NCBI RefSeq assembly: GCF_000820505.1
Contig: NZ_JWJD01000003.1
Span: forward strand, 216,411-280,410
DNA length: 64,000 nt
Reading direction: 5' to 3'
From: Geoalkalibacter ferrihydriticus DSM 17813
GTDB lineage: Bacteria; Desulfobacterota; Desulfuromonadia; Desulfuromonadales; Geoalkalibacteraceae
This document shows, one piece after another, positions 23,637-33,667 of the stretch. Each line of letters starts with the position of its first letter. Within the stretch, counting starts at the first letter, position 1. A program made the position numbers and the translations under genes. The notes under the pieces are model-generated. The model saw only the letters and a list, made by a program, of their open reading frames with translations, made no database searches and was not told the DNA's origin.

Positions 23637-24725
23637 ATGTCGAGCACGTTTGGTACGTTGTTCAAGGTCTCAACCTTCGGAGAGTCTCACGGCAAGGGGG
23701 TTGGAGCGATTATTGACGGCTGTCCGCCGGGGATGGAGCTGCGCGCGCAAGACATCCAGGTGCAGCTTGACCGCCGCCGTCCGGGGCAGAGCAAGATGGC
23801 CACGGATCGTCAGGAAGCCGATCAGGTATCGATTCTCTCCGGTGTGGAGTTCGATAGGACTCTGGGTACACCCATCGGTCTGTTGGTGGCGAACAAAGAT
23901 CAGCGGCCCGGCGATTACGGCGAGATGGATCAGGTGCCGCGTCCTTCTCATGCCGACTACACCTATCAGATGAAATACGGGATCCGCGCTTCCAGTGGTG
24001 GGGGACGCTCCAGTGCGCGCGAAACCATCGGCCGGGTTGCGGCGGGAGCGGTGGCGGAGAAGTATCTGCGTGAGACCTGCGGGATCGAGATCATCGCCTG
24101 GGTCAGCGCGGTGGGACGCATCGAGGCCGCCGGCGTCGACAGCGCACGGGTGACGCGCGAGGAAGTCGATGCCCATATCGTGCGTTGTCCGGATGTGGGG
24201 GCGGCTAAGGCCATGGAGGACGAGATTTTACAAGCCCGCGGCGAGCATGATTCCATCGGCGGGGTGGTCAGTTGCGTGTGCCGAAAGGTGCCGACGGGGC
24301 TGGGCGAGCCGGTTTTCGACAAGCTCGAGGCGCTGCTCGCTCAAGCCATGCTGTCCCTGCCGGCGAGCAAGGGCTTTGAGATCGGGTCCGGGTTTGGCGG
24401 GGCGCGCATGCGCGGTTCACTGCACAATGATCCCTTCGTGCGCAAGGGCGAGCGGCTGGGTACCCTGACCAATTACAGCGGCGGGGTGCAGGGCGGTATC
24501 AGCAACGGCGAGGAGATCCTGTTTCGGGTGGCGTTCAAACCGGTCGCCACCATCGGCCTCGCGCAGACCACGGTGACCATGGATGGCCGCGAGGTGGTGT
24601 TGGAGGCCAAGGGCCGCCATGACCCCTGCGTGGTGCCGCGTGCGGTGCCTATTGTTGAAACCATGACCGCCCTGGTGCTGATGGATCTGCTGTTGCGCCA
24701 GCGCTCACGACAGGTCAACTTTTGA
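23637..24725 (+). CDS. aroC: Chorismate synthase
   Basis: A 362-residue FMN-dependent enzyme that eliminates phosphate from EPSP to form chorismate, the last shared step of aromatic amino acid and folate synthesis. Signatures: GESHG near residue 16, [50 protein letters not shown], and [14 protein letters not shown] near the C-terminus. Full length is normal. AAGGAGCC lies before the ATG. It is divergent from pabB, which uses its product, so the 190-bp gap may hold promoters for both. The downstream MFS gene overlaps its stop. Confidence 0.97.
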   Translation: MSSTFGTLFKVSTFGESHGKGVGAIIDGCPPGMELRAQDIQVQLDRRRPGQSKMATDRQEADQVSILSGVEFDRTLGTPIGLLVANKDQRPGDYGEMDQVPRPSHADYTYQMKYGIRASSGGGRSSARETIGRVAAGAVAEKYLRETCGIEIIAWVSAVGRIEAAGVDSARVTREEVDAHIVRCPDVGAAKAMEDEILQARGEHDSIGGVVSCVCRKVPTGLGEPVFDKLEALLAQAMLSLPASKGFEIGSGFGGARMRGSLHNDPFVRKGERLGTLTNYSGGVQGGISNGEEILFRVAFKPVATIGLAQTTVTMDGREVVLEAKGRHDPCVVPRAVPIVETMTALVLMDLLLRQRSRQVNF

Positions 24726-25954
24726 GTTCTTTTGCCGAACGACTCTCCCCGGCACGCCTGGTGCTGCTCATGTGCACGGTGGAGATTCTGAGCATGACCG
24801 GATTTGCCACCTATCCGGCGCTGCTTTTGGTGATGCAGGGGCAGTGGGGGCTGAGCAACTCTGAAGCGGGTTTGATCAGTGGAAGTTTTTTTGCCGGATA
24901 TATGATTGCAACACCTTTTTTGGTCGGCATGACCGATCGCATCGACACGCGGCGTATCTATCTTCTGGCCACCGCCCTTGCCGCCCTCGGCAGTCTGGGT
25001 TTTGCCCTGTGGGCTCAGGGAATGCTGACGGCCATGTTTTTCCAGGCGGTGGTCGGCGCGGGGCTCGCCGGCACCTATATGCCGGGATTGCGTCTGCTGA
25101 CGGATCATTTTCGCGGACCGGTGCCCAGCCGCGGCGTGGCTTTTTATACCGCAACCTTTGGCCTGGGTACCACCGGCTCATTGTTGCTGGCCGGGGCGCT
25201 GGAGCCGGTCGGCTGGCAATGGGCCTTCGTCGTGGCCGCACTCGGCCCCCTGATTGCCGGACCGATGGTGCTTATCAGTTTTCCCGCACGTCCACCCCAG
25301 GCCAGTGGCGCGCCCCCTGGTCTGCTCTTTGATTTTCGGCCCGTATTCCGCAATCGCGAGGCCATGAGCTATATCTTCGGTTATGCTGCCCATTGCTGGG
25401 AATTGTTCGGTCTGCGCTCCTGGATGCCGGCGTTCTTTGCTTTCAGCATGGGGCTGACCGCCACTCAGGGCGGCTTCTGGTTTGGTGCTGCCGCCCTGGC
25501 CGCATGGGTCAATATGATCGGACCCCTGGCGAGCATCCTCGGCAACGAAGTCGCGGTCAAGAAGGGTCGGCGGCGGTTGGTGTTGTCCACCATGGCCGGC
25601 TCCGGGGTTCTGGCCTGCCTGGTCGGATTCAGTGCGCCCTTGCCGCTCATCATCGTGTTCACTCTCATGACAATCTATTTTTTGTTTGTCATGGGCGATT
25701 CGGCCGCCCTGACGGCCGGATTGGTTGCCGCCGCCGAACCGGGGCGTAAAGGGGCGGCCATGGCCCTGCACTCCCTGATGGGTTTTGGCGCGGGGTTTCT
25801 TGCTCCGCTGGCGTTTGGATTGGTGTTGGACCTTGCGGGCGGCAATGAATCGGTGACCGCCTGGGGACTGGCCTACGTCGCCTTGGGTTTCTGGTCTCTG
25901 TTTGCTGTCGTGGCCGCGTTGCTGCGGCGCTTCTCCCGAAAAGGTTCTATTTGA
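24722..25954 (+). CDS. MFS transporter
   Basis: A 410-residue protein with about twelve hydrophobic segments in two halves. It has the MFS loop-2 motif [13 protein letters not shown] after helix 2 and a large central loop near residue 195-215. It starts at TTG, overlapping the aroC stop, so translation is probably coupled. Substrate unknown; related proteins are annotated as cyanate or nitrate/nitrite type antiporters, but no residue here settles this. The link to aroC is positional only. Confidence 0.82.
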   Translation: MSSFAERLSPARLVLLMCTVEILSMTGFATYPALLLVMQGQWGLSNSEAGLISGSFFAGYMIATPFLVGMTDRIDTRRIYLLATALAALGSLGFALWAQGMLTAMFFQAVVGAGLAGTYMPGLRLLTDHFRGPVPSRGVAFYTATFGLGTTGSLLLAGALEPVGWQWAFVVAALGPLIAGPMVLISFPARPPQASGAPPGLLFDFRPVFRNREAMSYIFGYAAHCWELFGLRSWMPAFFAFSMGLTATQGGFWFGAAALAAWVNMIGPLASILGNEVAVKKGRRRLVLSTMAGSGVLACLVGFSAPLPLIIVFTLMTIYFLFVMGDSAALTAGLVAAAEPGRKGAAMALHSLMGFGAGFLAPLAFGLVLDLAGGNESVTAWGLAYVALGFWSLFAVVAALLRRFSRKGSI

Positions 25955-25978
25955 CAAACGTTGTGGGTCATTTACAGT
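25951..25978 (+). promoter_or_regulatory. Possible promoter of yjgR-like gene
   Basis: TTGACA overlaps the MFS stop and is followed after 16 bp by TACAGT, 38 bp before the next start codon. The -35 is perfect, the -10 is weak. Confidence 0.4.
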
Positions 25979-26015
25979 CAGCTGATGATAATCGATTCTT
26001 TCCGGGAGGTTGAGC

Positions 26016-27464
26016 ATGGGCATGGCAGATGATCTCTGGTGGCTGGGGCGCGGCGAGCATGACATTTCATTGTTGCCGGCCATGGCTAATCGCCACGGGC
26101 TGGTGGCAGGCGCGACAGGCACCGGGAAAACCGTGACTCTGCGTGCCCTGGCCGAAAGTTTCAGCGACGCCGGTGTACCGGTGTTTCTTGCCGATGCCAA
26201 GGGTGACCTTTCCGGGTTGGCGTTGCCGGGGGGCGATCATGCCAAGGTCGTCGAGCGGGTTCAGGGGATGGCTCTGGGTGATTTTGCCTTTCGCGGCTAT
26301 CCCGTAGCGTTCTGGGATCTGTTCGGGAGCGCGGGGCATCCGGTGCGGGCGACGGTTTCCGAAATGGGGCCGCAGCTTTTGGGGCGCATTCTTGGGCTCA
26401 ACGACACGCAAAGCGGTGTACTCAATGTGATTTTCCGCGTTGCCGATGACCAGGGGTTGCTGCTTCTCGACCTCAAGGATCTACAGGCCATGGCCGCCTT
26501 TGTCGGCGAGAATGCCGCGCAGTTCCGCACCCGCTACGGCAACGTCTCCACGGCGAGCATCGGCGCCATACAGCGTTGCCTTCTGGCCCTGGGCGATCAG
26601 GGCGGCAACGATTTTTTCGGCGAGCCGGCTCTGGATCTGGACGATCTGCTCAAGACTTCGTCGGACGGTCGCGGAATCATCAACATCCTTGCCGGCGAAC
26701 GCCTCATGCGCTCGCCGCAGCTTTACGCAACTTTTCTGCTCTGGCTGCTCGCGGAACTGTTTGAACGCCTGCCCGAAGTCGGCGATCCGCCCAAACCGAA
26801 GTTAATCTTTGTTTTCGATGAAGCGCATCTGCTGTTCAAAGATACGCCCGCCGCCCTGGTCAGCCAGATCGAGCAGGTGGTGCGGCTGATCCGCTCTAAA
26901 GGCGTCGGCGTCTATTTTGTCACCCAAAACCCCACCGATCTGCCCGACACGGTGCTCGGGCAACTGGGTCTGCGCATTCAGCATGCCTTGCGAGCGTTCA
27001 CACCGCGCGATCAGAAAGCGGTGCGGGTGGCCGCACAGACCTTTCGCCCCAATCCGGCCCTCAACGTCGAACAGGTGATCACCGAACTGGGGGTTGGTGA
27101 GGCGTTGGTCTCGTTGCTTGACGGGCGCGGCACACCGACGCCTGTGCAGCGGACTCTGATTCGTCCACCACGCAGCCGTATGCTGCCTCTCAGCCCGACG
27201 GAGCGCATCGCAGTGCTTGCGGCCTCGCCCTTTGCCGGCCGCTACGAAAAAGCCTTCGACCGTGAATCCGCTCACGAAATTCTTCAGGCGCGCGCCGCTC
27301 AGGCCCCCCTTATGGACAAGGCACCCAAGCCCCAGTCGCGCGGTCGCCAGAGCGACGACATGATGACCGCCCTGGCGAAAAGCGCGGCTCGCTCCATCGG
27401 CAGCAACGTCGGTCGCCAGGTGGTGCGCGGCGTACTCGGTGCGTTGTTTGGCGGCAAGCGGTGA
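26016..27464 (+). CDS. yjgR: DUF853/YjgR ATPase (HerA-like)
   Basis: A 482-residue cytoplasmic P-loop ATPase of the YjgR family. Walker A GATGTGKT is near residue 32-39, then LADAKGDLSGLA typical of YjgR, and Walker B LIFVFDEAHLLF near 265-276; an arginine-rich VYFVTQNPTDLP follows. It belongs to the HerA/FtsK-like group, where hexameric ATPases pump DNA or peptides, but the biological role of YjgR is unknown. ATG 26016 has GGGAGG 6 nt upstream; a TTG two codons earlier is less likely. The C-terminal 70 residues are basic and may contact nucleic acid. Confidence 0.87.
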   Translation: MGMADDLWWLGRGEHDISLLPAMANRHGLVAGATGTGKTVTLRALAESFSDAGVPVFLADAKGDLSGLALPGGDHAKVVERVQGMALGDFAFRGYPVAFWDLFGSAGHPVRATVSEMGPQLLGRILGLNDTQSGVLNVIFRVADDQGLLLLDLKDLQAMAAFVGENAAQFRTRYGNVSTASIGAIQRCLLALGDQGGNDFFGEPALDLDDLLKTSSDGRGIINILAGERLMRSPQLYATFLLWLLAELFERLPEVGDPPKPKLIFVFDEAHLLFKDTPAALVSQIEQVVRLIRSKGVGVYFVTQNPTDLPDTVLGQLGLRIQHALRAFTPRDQKAVRVAAQTFRPNPALNVEQVITELGVGEALVSLLDGRGTPTPVQRTLIRPPRSRMLPLSPTERIAVLAASPFAGRYEKAFDRESAHEILQARAAQAPLMDKAPKPQSRGRQSDDMMTALAKSAARSIGSNVGRQVVRGVLGALFGGKR

Positions 27465-27765
27465 GGATGGTTGGTTAAGCCCTAGAAAAAAGAGCGTTAC
27501 CACCTGTCTGGCGATGCGGCCCTGGCGACATTCTGCGGGTTCAGGGCGGATATTTTGACATTCCTTTTTCAATCCGAGCTTTGAATGTCCGGAATAACTC
27601 ATCGACTCTACCCCCTGCCGGATGCGCCACCGGCAAGTGTGATGCCCCTCAGGGCAGGTATTTTGCGGGGAAAGGGCCACCGTTTCGCTTGGGCTCTAGG
27701 CTAGGGCGGCGGTCTGGGGACGACCACTTCCGGTTAATTGAGCAATTCGTCATGGAGGTCAGCGG
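27465..27765. other. Intergenic, 301 bp, no gene recognised
   Basis: No ORF with family resemblance. It contains a small inverted repeat around CTGCCGG / CCGGCA and a GGGCAGG/GCCCCT-rich patch near 27640-27680, possibly a degraded repeat. The last 30 bp carry GGAGG for the methyltransferase. Confidence 0.4.
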
Positions 27766-28521
27766 ATGACGGGCTTCAAAGATCATTTTTCTGCTTCCGC
27801 GAGAGAATATCGCGCCTTTCGTCCCACCTATCCGACCGAGCTTTTCGAATGGCTGACGCGCCTTTCTCCGGGCCGCGATGCGGCTCTGGATGTGGGTTGC
27901 GGCAACGGCCAGGTGGCAGTGCTCCTTGCCTCCCATTTTCGCAAGATTTTTGCGGTCGATCCGAGCAGCGAGCAGATCCGCAATGCCATTGTGGCCGAAA
28001 ACGTCGAATATCATATCGCACCGGCCGAGGCGACGGGACTGGCCGAAGGTTGTGTTGATCTGGTGGCAGCGGGGCAGGCCCTGCACTGGTTCGATTTTGA
28101 GCGCTTCTACCCGGAGGTGCGTCGCGTGGTGCGTCCCACGGGTGGCGTTTTTGCCGCGTTCACTTACGGACTCATCCGCATGGGGGGGGGCGTCGATGCG
28201 GTTATTGACCAGTTCTACCATGAGGTGCTGGCCGATTACTGGCCGCCGGAGCGGCGCCACGTGGACAGTGGGTACCAGTCCCTGCCGTTTCCTTTTCCCG
28301 AGATCGAAGCACCCGCCTTTCAACTGGTCGAAACTTGGGATTTGCCGCGCCTTGTGGGGTATTTGACCACCTGGTCGGCGGTCAACAAATATCGACAACG
28401 CACCGGCAGCGACCCCATACCTGCAGTGGAGACGGAATTGAGGCGAAGTTGGGGGACCCAAGAGGCGCGCGTGGTGGGCTGGCCGTTGGCGCTGCGGGTG
28501 GGGCGGGTGAATCAGAATTGA
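27766..28521 (+). CDS. Class I SAM-dependent methyltransferase
   Basis: A 251-residue protein of the Methyltransf_11 type. The start MTGFKDHFSASAREYRAFRPTYP and the SAM motif I ALDVGCGNGQ near residues 42-51, followed by an acidic motif II (FAVDPS), are clear; GQALHWFDFERFYPEVRRVVRPTGG is the post-core block of the trans-aconitate/Crg1-like group. Small molecules such as trans-aconitate are known substrates in that group, but the substrate here is not predictable. GGAGG precedes the ATG. A 14-codon stretch closely resembling its first codons recurs at 37502. Confidence 0.87.
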   Translation: MTGFKDHFSASAREYRAFRPTYPTELFEWLTRLSPGRDAALDVGCGNGQVAVLLASHFRKIFAVDPSSEQIRNAIVAENVEYHIAPAEATGLAEGCVDLVAAGQALHWFDFERFYPEVRRVVRPTGGVFAAFTYGLIRMGGGVDAVIDQFYHEVLADYWPPERRHVDSGYQSLPFPFPEIEAPAFQLVETWDLPRLVGYLTTWSAVNKYRQRTGSDPIPAVETELRRSWGTQEARVVGWPLALRVGRVNQN

Positions 28522-28644
28522 TCTATGGTTGACACCCTCGGCTCACTCACTGAGAGGCCTACGCGCTTGGCGGTATCTGCTGTAAGGATGAGGCGCAAGG
28601 TGCGGGATACAGTGAACTGTGCAGCAAGGCTTATCGGTGAGCGA

Positions 28645-28899
28645 ATGAAGCCAGAAGCGGATCAGGCCTACATTCCCATATCCTGCAGTATTCACGATGA
28701 GCTGCTTGCCGCCGTCATGGCGAAAGAGCCGTGCGAGCTTGACTGTTTGTCGGAGTCTGGGACAATGACACGGATTTGCGGCCGGATCGTGGATGTCTAT
28801 AGTCGCGTCGGGGCGGAATATCTGCAACTCGAGGACGGCACGACCCTGCGTCTGGATCGCCTTCGCAAATTCAACGGAAAATCCGTACACCCCGCCTGA
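28645..28899 (+). CDS. rof: Rho-binding antiterminator (Rof/YaeO)
   Basis: An 84-residue Sm-like protein. The pattern YIPISCSIHDELLAAVM, CELDCLSESG, IVDVYSRVGAEYLQLEDGTTLRLDRLRKFNG follows E. coli YaeO/Rof in order and spacing. Rof binds Rho and inhibits Rho-dependent termination. The open frame begins at 28525, but the first 40 codons have no family homology, and ATG 28645 with GGTGAGCGA upstream gives the normal length. Downstream after 27 bp is betT on the same strand. Confidence 0.85.
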   Translation: MKPEADQAYIPISCSIHDELLAAVMAKEPCELDCLSESGTMTRICGRIVDVYSRVGAEYLQLEDGTTLRLDRLRKFNGKSVHPA

Positions 28900-28926
28900 T
28901 CGGCCGGCCTTTCAACAGGAGAAGCG

Positions 28927-31011
28927 ATGTCTGCTTTTAGAGGTAAAATTCCCTCCACAATCCTAATTCCGGTTTTTGCTCCCGCCGTAATCGTTACGCT
29001 TCTCTTGGTGATCGGAACCATCAGCAACCCAGAGTTGGCCGGTGAGTTTTTCGCCGCCATGCTGAGCTTTATCACCAAGACCTTCGGCTGGTTCTACATG
29101 TTGTCGGTGGCGATTTTCCTGGTTTTTATCGTCACTGTTGCCTTTTCGCGCTGGGGAGGGATCAAACTTGGCCCCGATCACGCGGTGCCCCAATACAGTT
29201 TCCCCGCGTGGTTCGCCATGCTGTTTTCCGCCGGATATGGGATTGCGCTGTTGTTTTTCGGTGTCGCCGAACCGGTGCTGCATTATGCCGCGCCACCCGA
29301 GGGGGCGGCCGCGACCGTTGACGCGGCCAAACAGGCAATGCAGATCGCCTTTTTTCACTGGGGCTTTCATATCTGGGCCATCTACGGATTGGTCGGGCTG
29401 GTGCTGGCTTATTTCTCTTTTCGCCACGGTCTGCCCCTTTCCATGCGCTCGGCCCTGTTTCCCCTCATCGGCGAACGAATCCATGGTCCCATCGGACATA
29501 CGGTAGATACTTTCGCTATTCTCGGCACCCTGTTCGGCATCGCTACCACCCTCGGACTTTCGGTGACACAGATCAACGCCGGCATCAATTATCTGTGGCC
29601 GGCAATCCCGGTTAACGTTACGGTGCAGGTTGTCGCTATAGCGGTTATTACAGCCGTCGCTCTGATTTCAGTCGTCGCAGGTCTCGACAAGGGCGTCAAG
29701 CGGCTCTCCATCGTCAATATGACCCTGGCCGTGTCGCTGATGCTGTTTGTCTTTCTCGTCGGGCCGAGTATTTTCATCCTTGAGACGTTTTTGCAGAATA
29801 CCGGCAGCTACCTGAACGGAATCATTGCTCGGACCTTCAATTTGCAGGCCTACAGCCGCTCGGACTGGATCGGCAACTGGACGCTTTTCATCTTCGGCTG
29901 GACCATCGCCTGGGCGCCCTTCGTCGGCTTGTTCATCGCCAAAATCAGTCGCGGGCGCACCATCCGCCAGTTCGTTTTCGGGGTCATGTTGGTGCCGTCC
30001 GTTTTTACCTTTCTGTGGTTCTCCATCTTCGGCGATACCGCCTTGCATTTGATTATGGTCGAGGGCTATACCTCTTTGGTTACGGAGGTTCAGGCCGACC
30101 ACGCCTTGGCTTTGTTTAAACTTTATGAATTGTTGCCTTTTTCCGCCATTACTTCATTTTTGACCGTGGTTCTCATCATTACCTTTTTCGTGACATCCTC
30201 TGATTCCGGCTCTCTGGTCATCGATTCTTTGGCTTCGGGCGGAGCGCTGCAGACCCCGGCATGGCAGCGCTCTTTCTGGGCCATCATCGAGGGAGTGGTT
30301 GCCGCAACGCTTCTGGTTGCGGGGGGGCTCAGCGCACTTCAGGCCATGACCATCGCCAGTGCTCTTCCCTTTGCGGTTATTATGCTGATTGCCGCCGTCG
30401 GCATGTGGCGGGCCCTGGTCATCGAGGGGCATACCGAAGCAGGCCTGCATGCGCACATGCGCCGTGCGCACCACGCCGGCCCCGCTGAGCGCGGGCGGTG
30501 GAAAAAACGTCTGGCGGGCCTGGTGCGGTTTCCGAGCCGCGAGGAGGTCGGGACGTTCATCGAGACACGGGTGGTTGCCGCCATGAAGCATGTTCAGCGC
30601 GAGTTGGATGAGCAGGGGTGGCCCGCGGATATTTTCTATGATGCCGAGATCGGCCGGACCTATATTGAAGTGATCATTGAGGGAGAGATTGATTTTATCT
30701 ACGAAATTCGCATGTGTGAGTATTTGGTGCCCTCATTCGCCTACCCGGAGATGGAGCGCAGCGAGGACGATATCCAGCATTATTATCGGGCGGAGGTTTT
30801 TCTGCGTCGCGGCGGCCAGTCATACGATATCTATGGTTATGACCAGCAGGAAGTCATCGACGATATTCTTGACCAGTTTGAGAAATATCTGCACTTTCTG
30901 CATGTCTCGCCGGGCAGCCTGCCGTGGAAAATGCAAGAACACGACGAGATGCTCAATGTGTCGGCAGGCGAAGAGCAGGGCCCCAAGGATTCAGCGGCTG
31001 AAAAGCCGTAA
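28927..31011 (+). CDS. betT: BCCT family choline/betaine transporter (BetT-like)
   Basis: A 694-residue secondary transporter. The twelve membrane segments occupy about residues 10-500, with the BCCT signature FGWTIAWAPFVGLFIAKISRGRTIR near 330 and SAGYGIALLFFGVAEPVLHY near 100. A hydrophilic C-terminal domain of about 190 residues (GTFIETRVVAAMKHVQREL, then the acidic DDIQHYYRAEVFLRRGG) is typical of BetT, where it takes part in osmosensing. Uptake of choline for osmoprotection by proton symport is the likely job. No betA/betB is nearby, so choline may not be oxidised from this locus. GGAGAAGCG precedes the ATG. Confidence 0.9.
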   Translation: MSAFRGKIPSTILIPVFAPAVIVTLLLVIGTISNPELAGEFFAAMLSFITKTFGWFYMLSVAIFLVFIVTVAFSRWGGIKLGPDHAVPQYSFPAWFAMLFSAGYGIALLFFGVAEPVLHYAAPPEGAAATVDAAKQAMQIAFFHWGFHIWAIYGLVGLVLAYFSFRHGLPLSMRSALFPLIGERIHGPIGHTVDTFAILGTLFGIATTLGLSVTQINAGINYLWPAIPVNVTVQVVAIAVITAVALISVVAGLDKGVKRLSIVNMTLAVSLMLFVFLVGPSIFILETFLQNTGSYLNGIIARTFNLQAYSRSDWIGNWTLFIFGWTIAWAPFVGLFIAKISRGRTIRQFVFGVMLVPSVFTFLWFSIFGDTALHLIMVEGYTSLVTEVQADHALALFKLYELLPFSAITSFLTVVLIITFFVTSSDSGSLVIDSLASGGALQTPAWQRSFWAIIEGVVAATLLVAGGLSALQAMTIASALPFAVIMLIAAVGMWRALVIEGHTEAGLHAHMRRAHHAGPAERGRWKKRLAGLVRFPSREEVGTFIETRVVAAMKHVQRELDEQGWPADIFYDAEIGRTYIEVIIEGEIDFIYEIRMCEYLVPSFAYPEMERSEDDIQHYYRAEVFLRRGGQSYDIYGYDQQEVIDDILDQFEKYLHFLHVSPGSLPWKMQEHDEMLNVSAGEEQGPKDSAAEKP

Positions 31012-31063
31012 AGGGTCTATCTCTACGCCCTGGGAAGGAGGGAGATGCAACACGTTGTGTGGA

Positions 31064-31834
31064 TTACGGGCGAAAGAAAACCCCTGCCGGGTGGAGATCC
31101 CTGTCGTCTTTTTGGAGGTCGAAAAGTTCGGCTATCAGGCTTTCGGTCAAAACGGCGTGTGGCGCCCCCTGGGCGATCAGGGCTCCTTCCTTCAACGCCA
31201 GCAAACGATCAAAACGCCGGGCCGCAGCCATGTCATGCAGGGACATGAGAACCGTCACTCCGGCGGTTTCGGTAATTGCGCGCAAAAGCCTGAGCAGCTC
31301 GGCCTGAAATTTGAGATCCAAACCCGCCAGGGGTTCGTCGAGAAGCAGGCATCGAGCACCCTGCACCAGGGTCATGGCAATGAAGGCGCGCCGCAGTTCA
31401 CCACCGCTTAATTGGCCCAAATGGGCCTGCTCTTTGTGCTCGAGGCCGACGATGCGCAGAGCTTTCTGCGGCGCAAGAGGTGGCATGTCGGAGCAGGGAT
31501 AGGTTCCCATGCGCACAAGTTCGGCGACGCGAAAGGGCAGATGGACATCAAGGTTTTGAGGCAGGTAGGCCAGGCGGCCTGCCCTCTGCCGGTCACTGAG
31601 AGATGCAAGGGGGCGGCCGTCGAGTAGGATTTTCCCGGCCCAGGGCTTGAGCAGACCCGCGGCCAGTCGCAGGGCCGTCGATTTGCCCGCGCCGTTGGCT
31701 CCGATGAGGCCGATCAACTCGCCCGGCGTGGCTTTAAAAGAGAGATCTTCGATAAAGGTGTCCCCACCGAATCCGAAGCACACCTGCTCAAAGACCAACA
31801 GTGCTTCGGCCTGCCTGTCGTTTCTAAAGTCCAT
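31064..31834 (-). CDS. btuD: Vitamin B12 ABC transporter, ATP-binding protein
   Basis: A 256-residue ABC ATPase of the FecE/BtuD group. Walker A GANGAGKST near residues 44-52, Q-loop YLPQNLD, signature LSGGELRR and Walker B CLLLDEPLAGLD are all intact, with the H-loop SLHD. It energises B12 import through the BtuC permease. It is last in the btuB-F-C-D operon and overlaps btuC by 11 bp. The riboswitch upstream of btuB supports cobalamin, rather than iron-siderophore, as substrate. Confidence 0.9.
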   Translation of the reverse strand: MDFRNDRQAEALLVFEQVCFGFGGDTFIEDLSFKATPGELIGLIGANGAGKSTALRLAAGLLKPWAGKILLDGRPLASLSDRQRAGRLAYLPQNLDVHLPFRVAELVRMGTYPCSDMPPLAPQKALRIVGLEHKEQAHLGQLSGGELRRAFIAMTLVQGARCLLLDEPLAGLDLKFQAELLRLLRAITETAGVTVLMSLHDMAAARRFDRLLALKEGALIAQGAPHAVLTESLIAELFDLQKDDRDLHPAGVFFRP

Positions 31835-32780
31835 AGCCCTTTTTCCGCAGAATGATCAGAAAGCAGGGGGCCCCGATCAGGGCCGCAATGACACCCGCCG
31901 GAATTTCCAGCGGCGCAGCAAGGGTGCGCCCGGCGCCGTCAGCCAGACACAGGAGCGCACCGCCGACCAGGGCTGCGGCCGGCACGCTGATGCGTGCGTC
32001 GGATCCGACCCAATGACGGACGGCATGAGGCACCAGCAGACCGATAAAGCCGACCGTGCCTCCCAGGGAAATGGCGGCGGCGGTCATCAGCGACGCGGCG
32101 ATGAACAGCAGCAGCCGCTCTCTACCCGGTGAGAAGCCGAGCCCGTGGGCGATCTCGTCCCCTAGGGTCAAGGCATTGAGACCTTTGGCGCGAATCAGGG
32201 CGAGAGTCAAGCCTGCGGCGATGAGGACGGCGCCGGCAGGAACCAGCCTCCAATCAGCCATGGAGAGATCTCCCGACATCCACAAAATCGCCCGCTTGAG
32301 TCCGTCGTTGCTCGAAACGGTCATGACGAGCAGAAGCAGGGCCGAGAAGAAAAAGCCTATGCCTATGCCGCCCAACAGCAAGCGATCGGGTCTGAGCCCC
32401 TGGGGGCTGCGACCCAGGGCGGCGACCGCGACGCAGGTGAGCAGTGCTCCACCAAAGGCCAGAATGGGCACCGGCAGGGGCAGGGAGGTTGCCGTCATCA
32501 ACCCGAATGCCGCAGCCAGAGCCGCGCCGCTCGATATTCCCAGAACATAGGGGTCGGCCAGAGGGTTTCGAAACACTCCCTGGAGGATGGCGCCCGAGGC
32601 CCCGAGGGCCGCTCCCATGAGAAAGGCGACGAAAGCGCGGGGCAGGCGCAGGGCGACAAGGATATGCCAGTCTTGGGGCCTTATGTCCAGGGGATTGATG
32701 AAACGCGGCCCGCTCAGCACCGATAAAAGCGTGACGAGCAGCACGGCCCCGGCCAATGCGGCTGTTTTGGCTGGGCTCAT
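31824..32780 (-). CDS. btuC: Vitamin B12 ABC transporter, permease (FecCD family)
   Basis: A 318-residue permease with about nine to ten membrane segments. The FecCD blocks LRLPRAFVAFLMGAALGASGAILQGVFRNPLADPYVLGISSGAAL and GFIGLLVPHAVRHWVGSD are clear. ATG 32780 is chosen because it overlaps the btuF stop by 4 bp and begins the first hydrophobic helix; the longer frame adds an Arg-rich stretch that is only btuF read in another frame. It is the membrane channel for the B12 importer. Confidence 0.9.
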   Translation of the reverse strand: MSPAKTAALAGAVLLVTLLSVLSGPRFINPLDIRPQDWHILVALRLPRAFVAFLMGAALGASGAILQGVFRNPLADPYVLGISSGAALAAAFGLMTATSLPLPVPILAFGGALLTCVAVAALGRSPQGLRPDRLLLGGIGIGFFFSALLLLVMTVSSNDGLKRAILWMSGDLSMADWRLVPAGAVLIAAGLTLALIRAKGLNALTLGDEIAHGLGFSPGRERLLLFIAASLMTAAAISLGGTVGFIGLLVPHAVRHWVGSDARISVPAAALVGGALLCLADGAGRTLAAPLEIPAGVIAALIGAPCFLIILRKKGYGL

Positions 32781-33667
32781 GGGGGTGCGTGCTCCCGTCG
32801 TTCGCTGAGGGCGTGGAACAAATCGGTGATGCCTTCGGCAATCCGTGGCCCGGCGCGGTACAGGGCGTCGTCGACGAAAATGAGGCAATCTTCCCGAATC
32901 GCCCCAAGACTGCCGAGGCGCTGCATGAGTCCATCAGCGAGGGACGCCGTGGCTCCTTGGCCCTGACCGAAAATAATCACGTCGGGCTTGCGGCGCAGAA
33001 CCTCCTCGACGGAAAAGCGAGGGTAGTTGACCCCGGTGCCTGCGGCGATATTGTCAAATCCCAGGAGTGTGAGCGTATCGTCGACAAGGGTATCGGTTCC
33101 GGCGACGATAAGGGGCTCGGGCCAGATGACGAATAACGCACGCTTGCGGTCAATTGTTGAGACGGTTTCGCCTGCTTGGGCATGGCGCAGAATGGTGTGT
33201 TCCAGGTTCTGCGCCAGATGCTCTGCCGCAACCGCGGCTTGGAGAACCTTACCCAGGTCGCGGATTCCCTGGGGGATATTTTCCATGCGCCGGGCGGTGA
33301 AAACATGGGTCTTTACGCCGAGGCTTTGGAGCCGCAGCGCCACCTCACGCGGATTGCCATCCGTGGATAAAACGACCATGTCCGGCTTAAGAGCCAGAAT
33401 CGCCTCCAGGGATGGGTTGGACATGCCGCCCACCTGGGTTCGGTTGCGCGCCTGCAGCGGCCGGTCGCAGAAAGACGTGACGCCCACCACCTGCTCGCCG
33501 AGTTCCAGGGCAAAAAGAATTTCGGTCATGGCTGGAGCCAGAGAGACGATGCGCTGCGGCGCAGCGGCCTGGAGTGGCGCGCAGAGAAGCACGAAGGCCG
33601 CGCACAGGTAGGCTGTGCGCAGCACACCGGCGCCAAATCTGCTATTTTTTCTGATGTTTTTTCCCAT
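32777..33667 (-). CDS. btuF: Vitamin B12 ABC transporter, periplasmic binding protein
   Basis: A 296-residue type III periplasmic binding protein. Residues 1-35 form a signal peptide (positive start, YLCAAFVLLCAPLQAAA). The fold marks are RIVSLAPAMTEILFALELGEQVVGVTSFCDRP and the connecting helix region AEHLAQNLE, with KPDVIIFGQG later. It carries B12 from the outer membrane receptor to BtuC. Its ATG overlaps the btuB stop (TGATG), so translation is coupled. Confidence 0.9.
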   Translation of the reverse strand: MGKNIRKNSRFGAGVLRTAYLCAAFVLLCAPLQAAAPQRIVSLAPAMTEILFALELGEQVVGVTSFCDRPLQARNRTQVGGMSNPSLEAILALKPDMVVLSTDGNPREVALRLQSLGVKTHVFTARRMENIPQGIRDLGKVLQAAVAAEHLAQNLEHTILRHAQAGETVSTIDRKRALFVIWPEPLIVAGTDTLVDDTLTLLGFDNIAAGTGVNYPRFSVEEVLRRKPDVIIFGQGQGATASLADGLMQRLGSLGAIREDCLIFVDDALYRAGPRIAEGITDLFHALSERREHAPP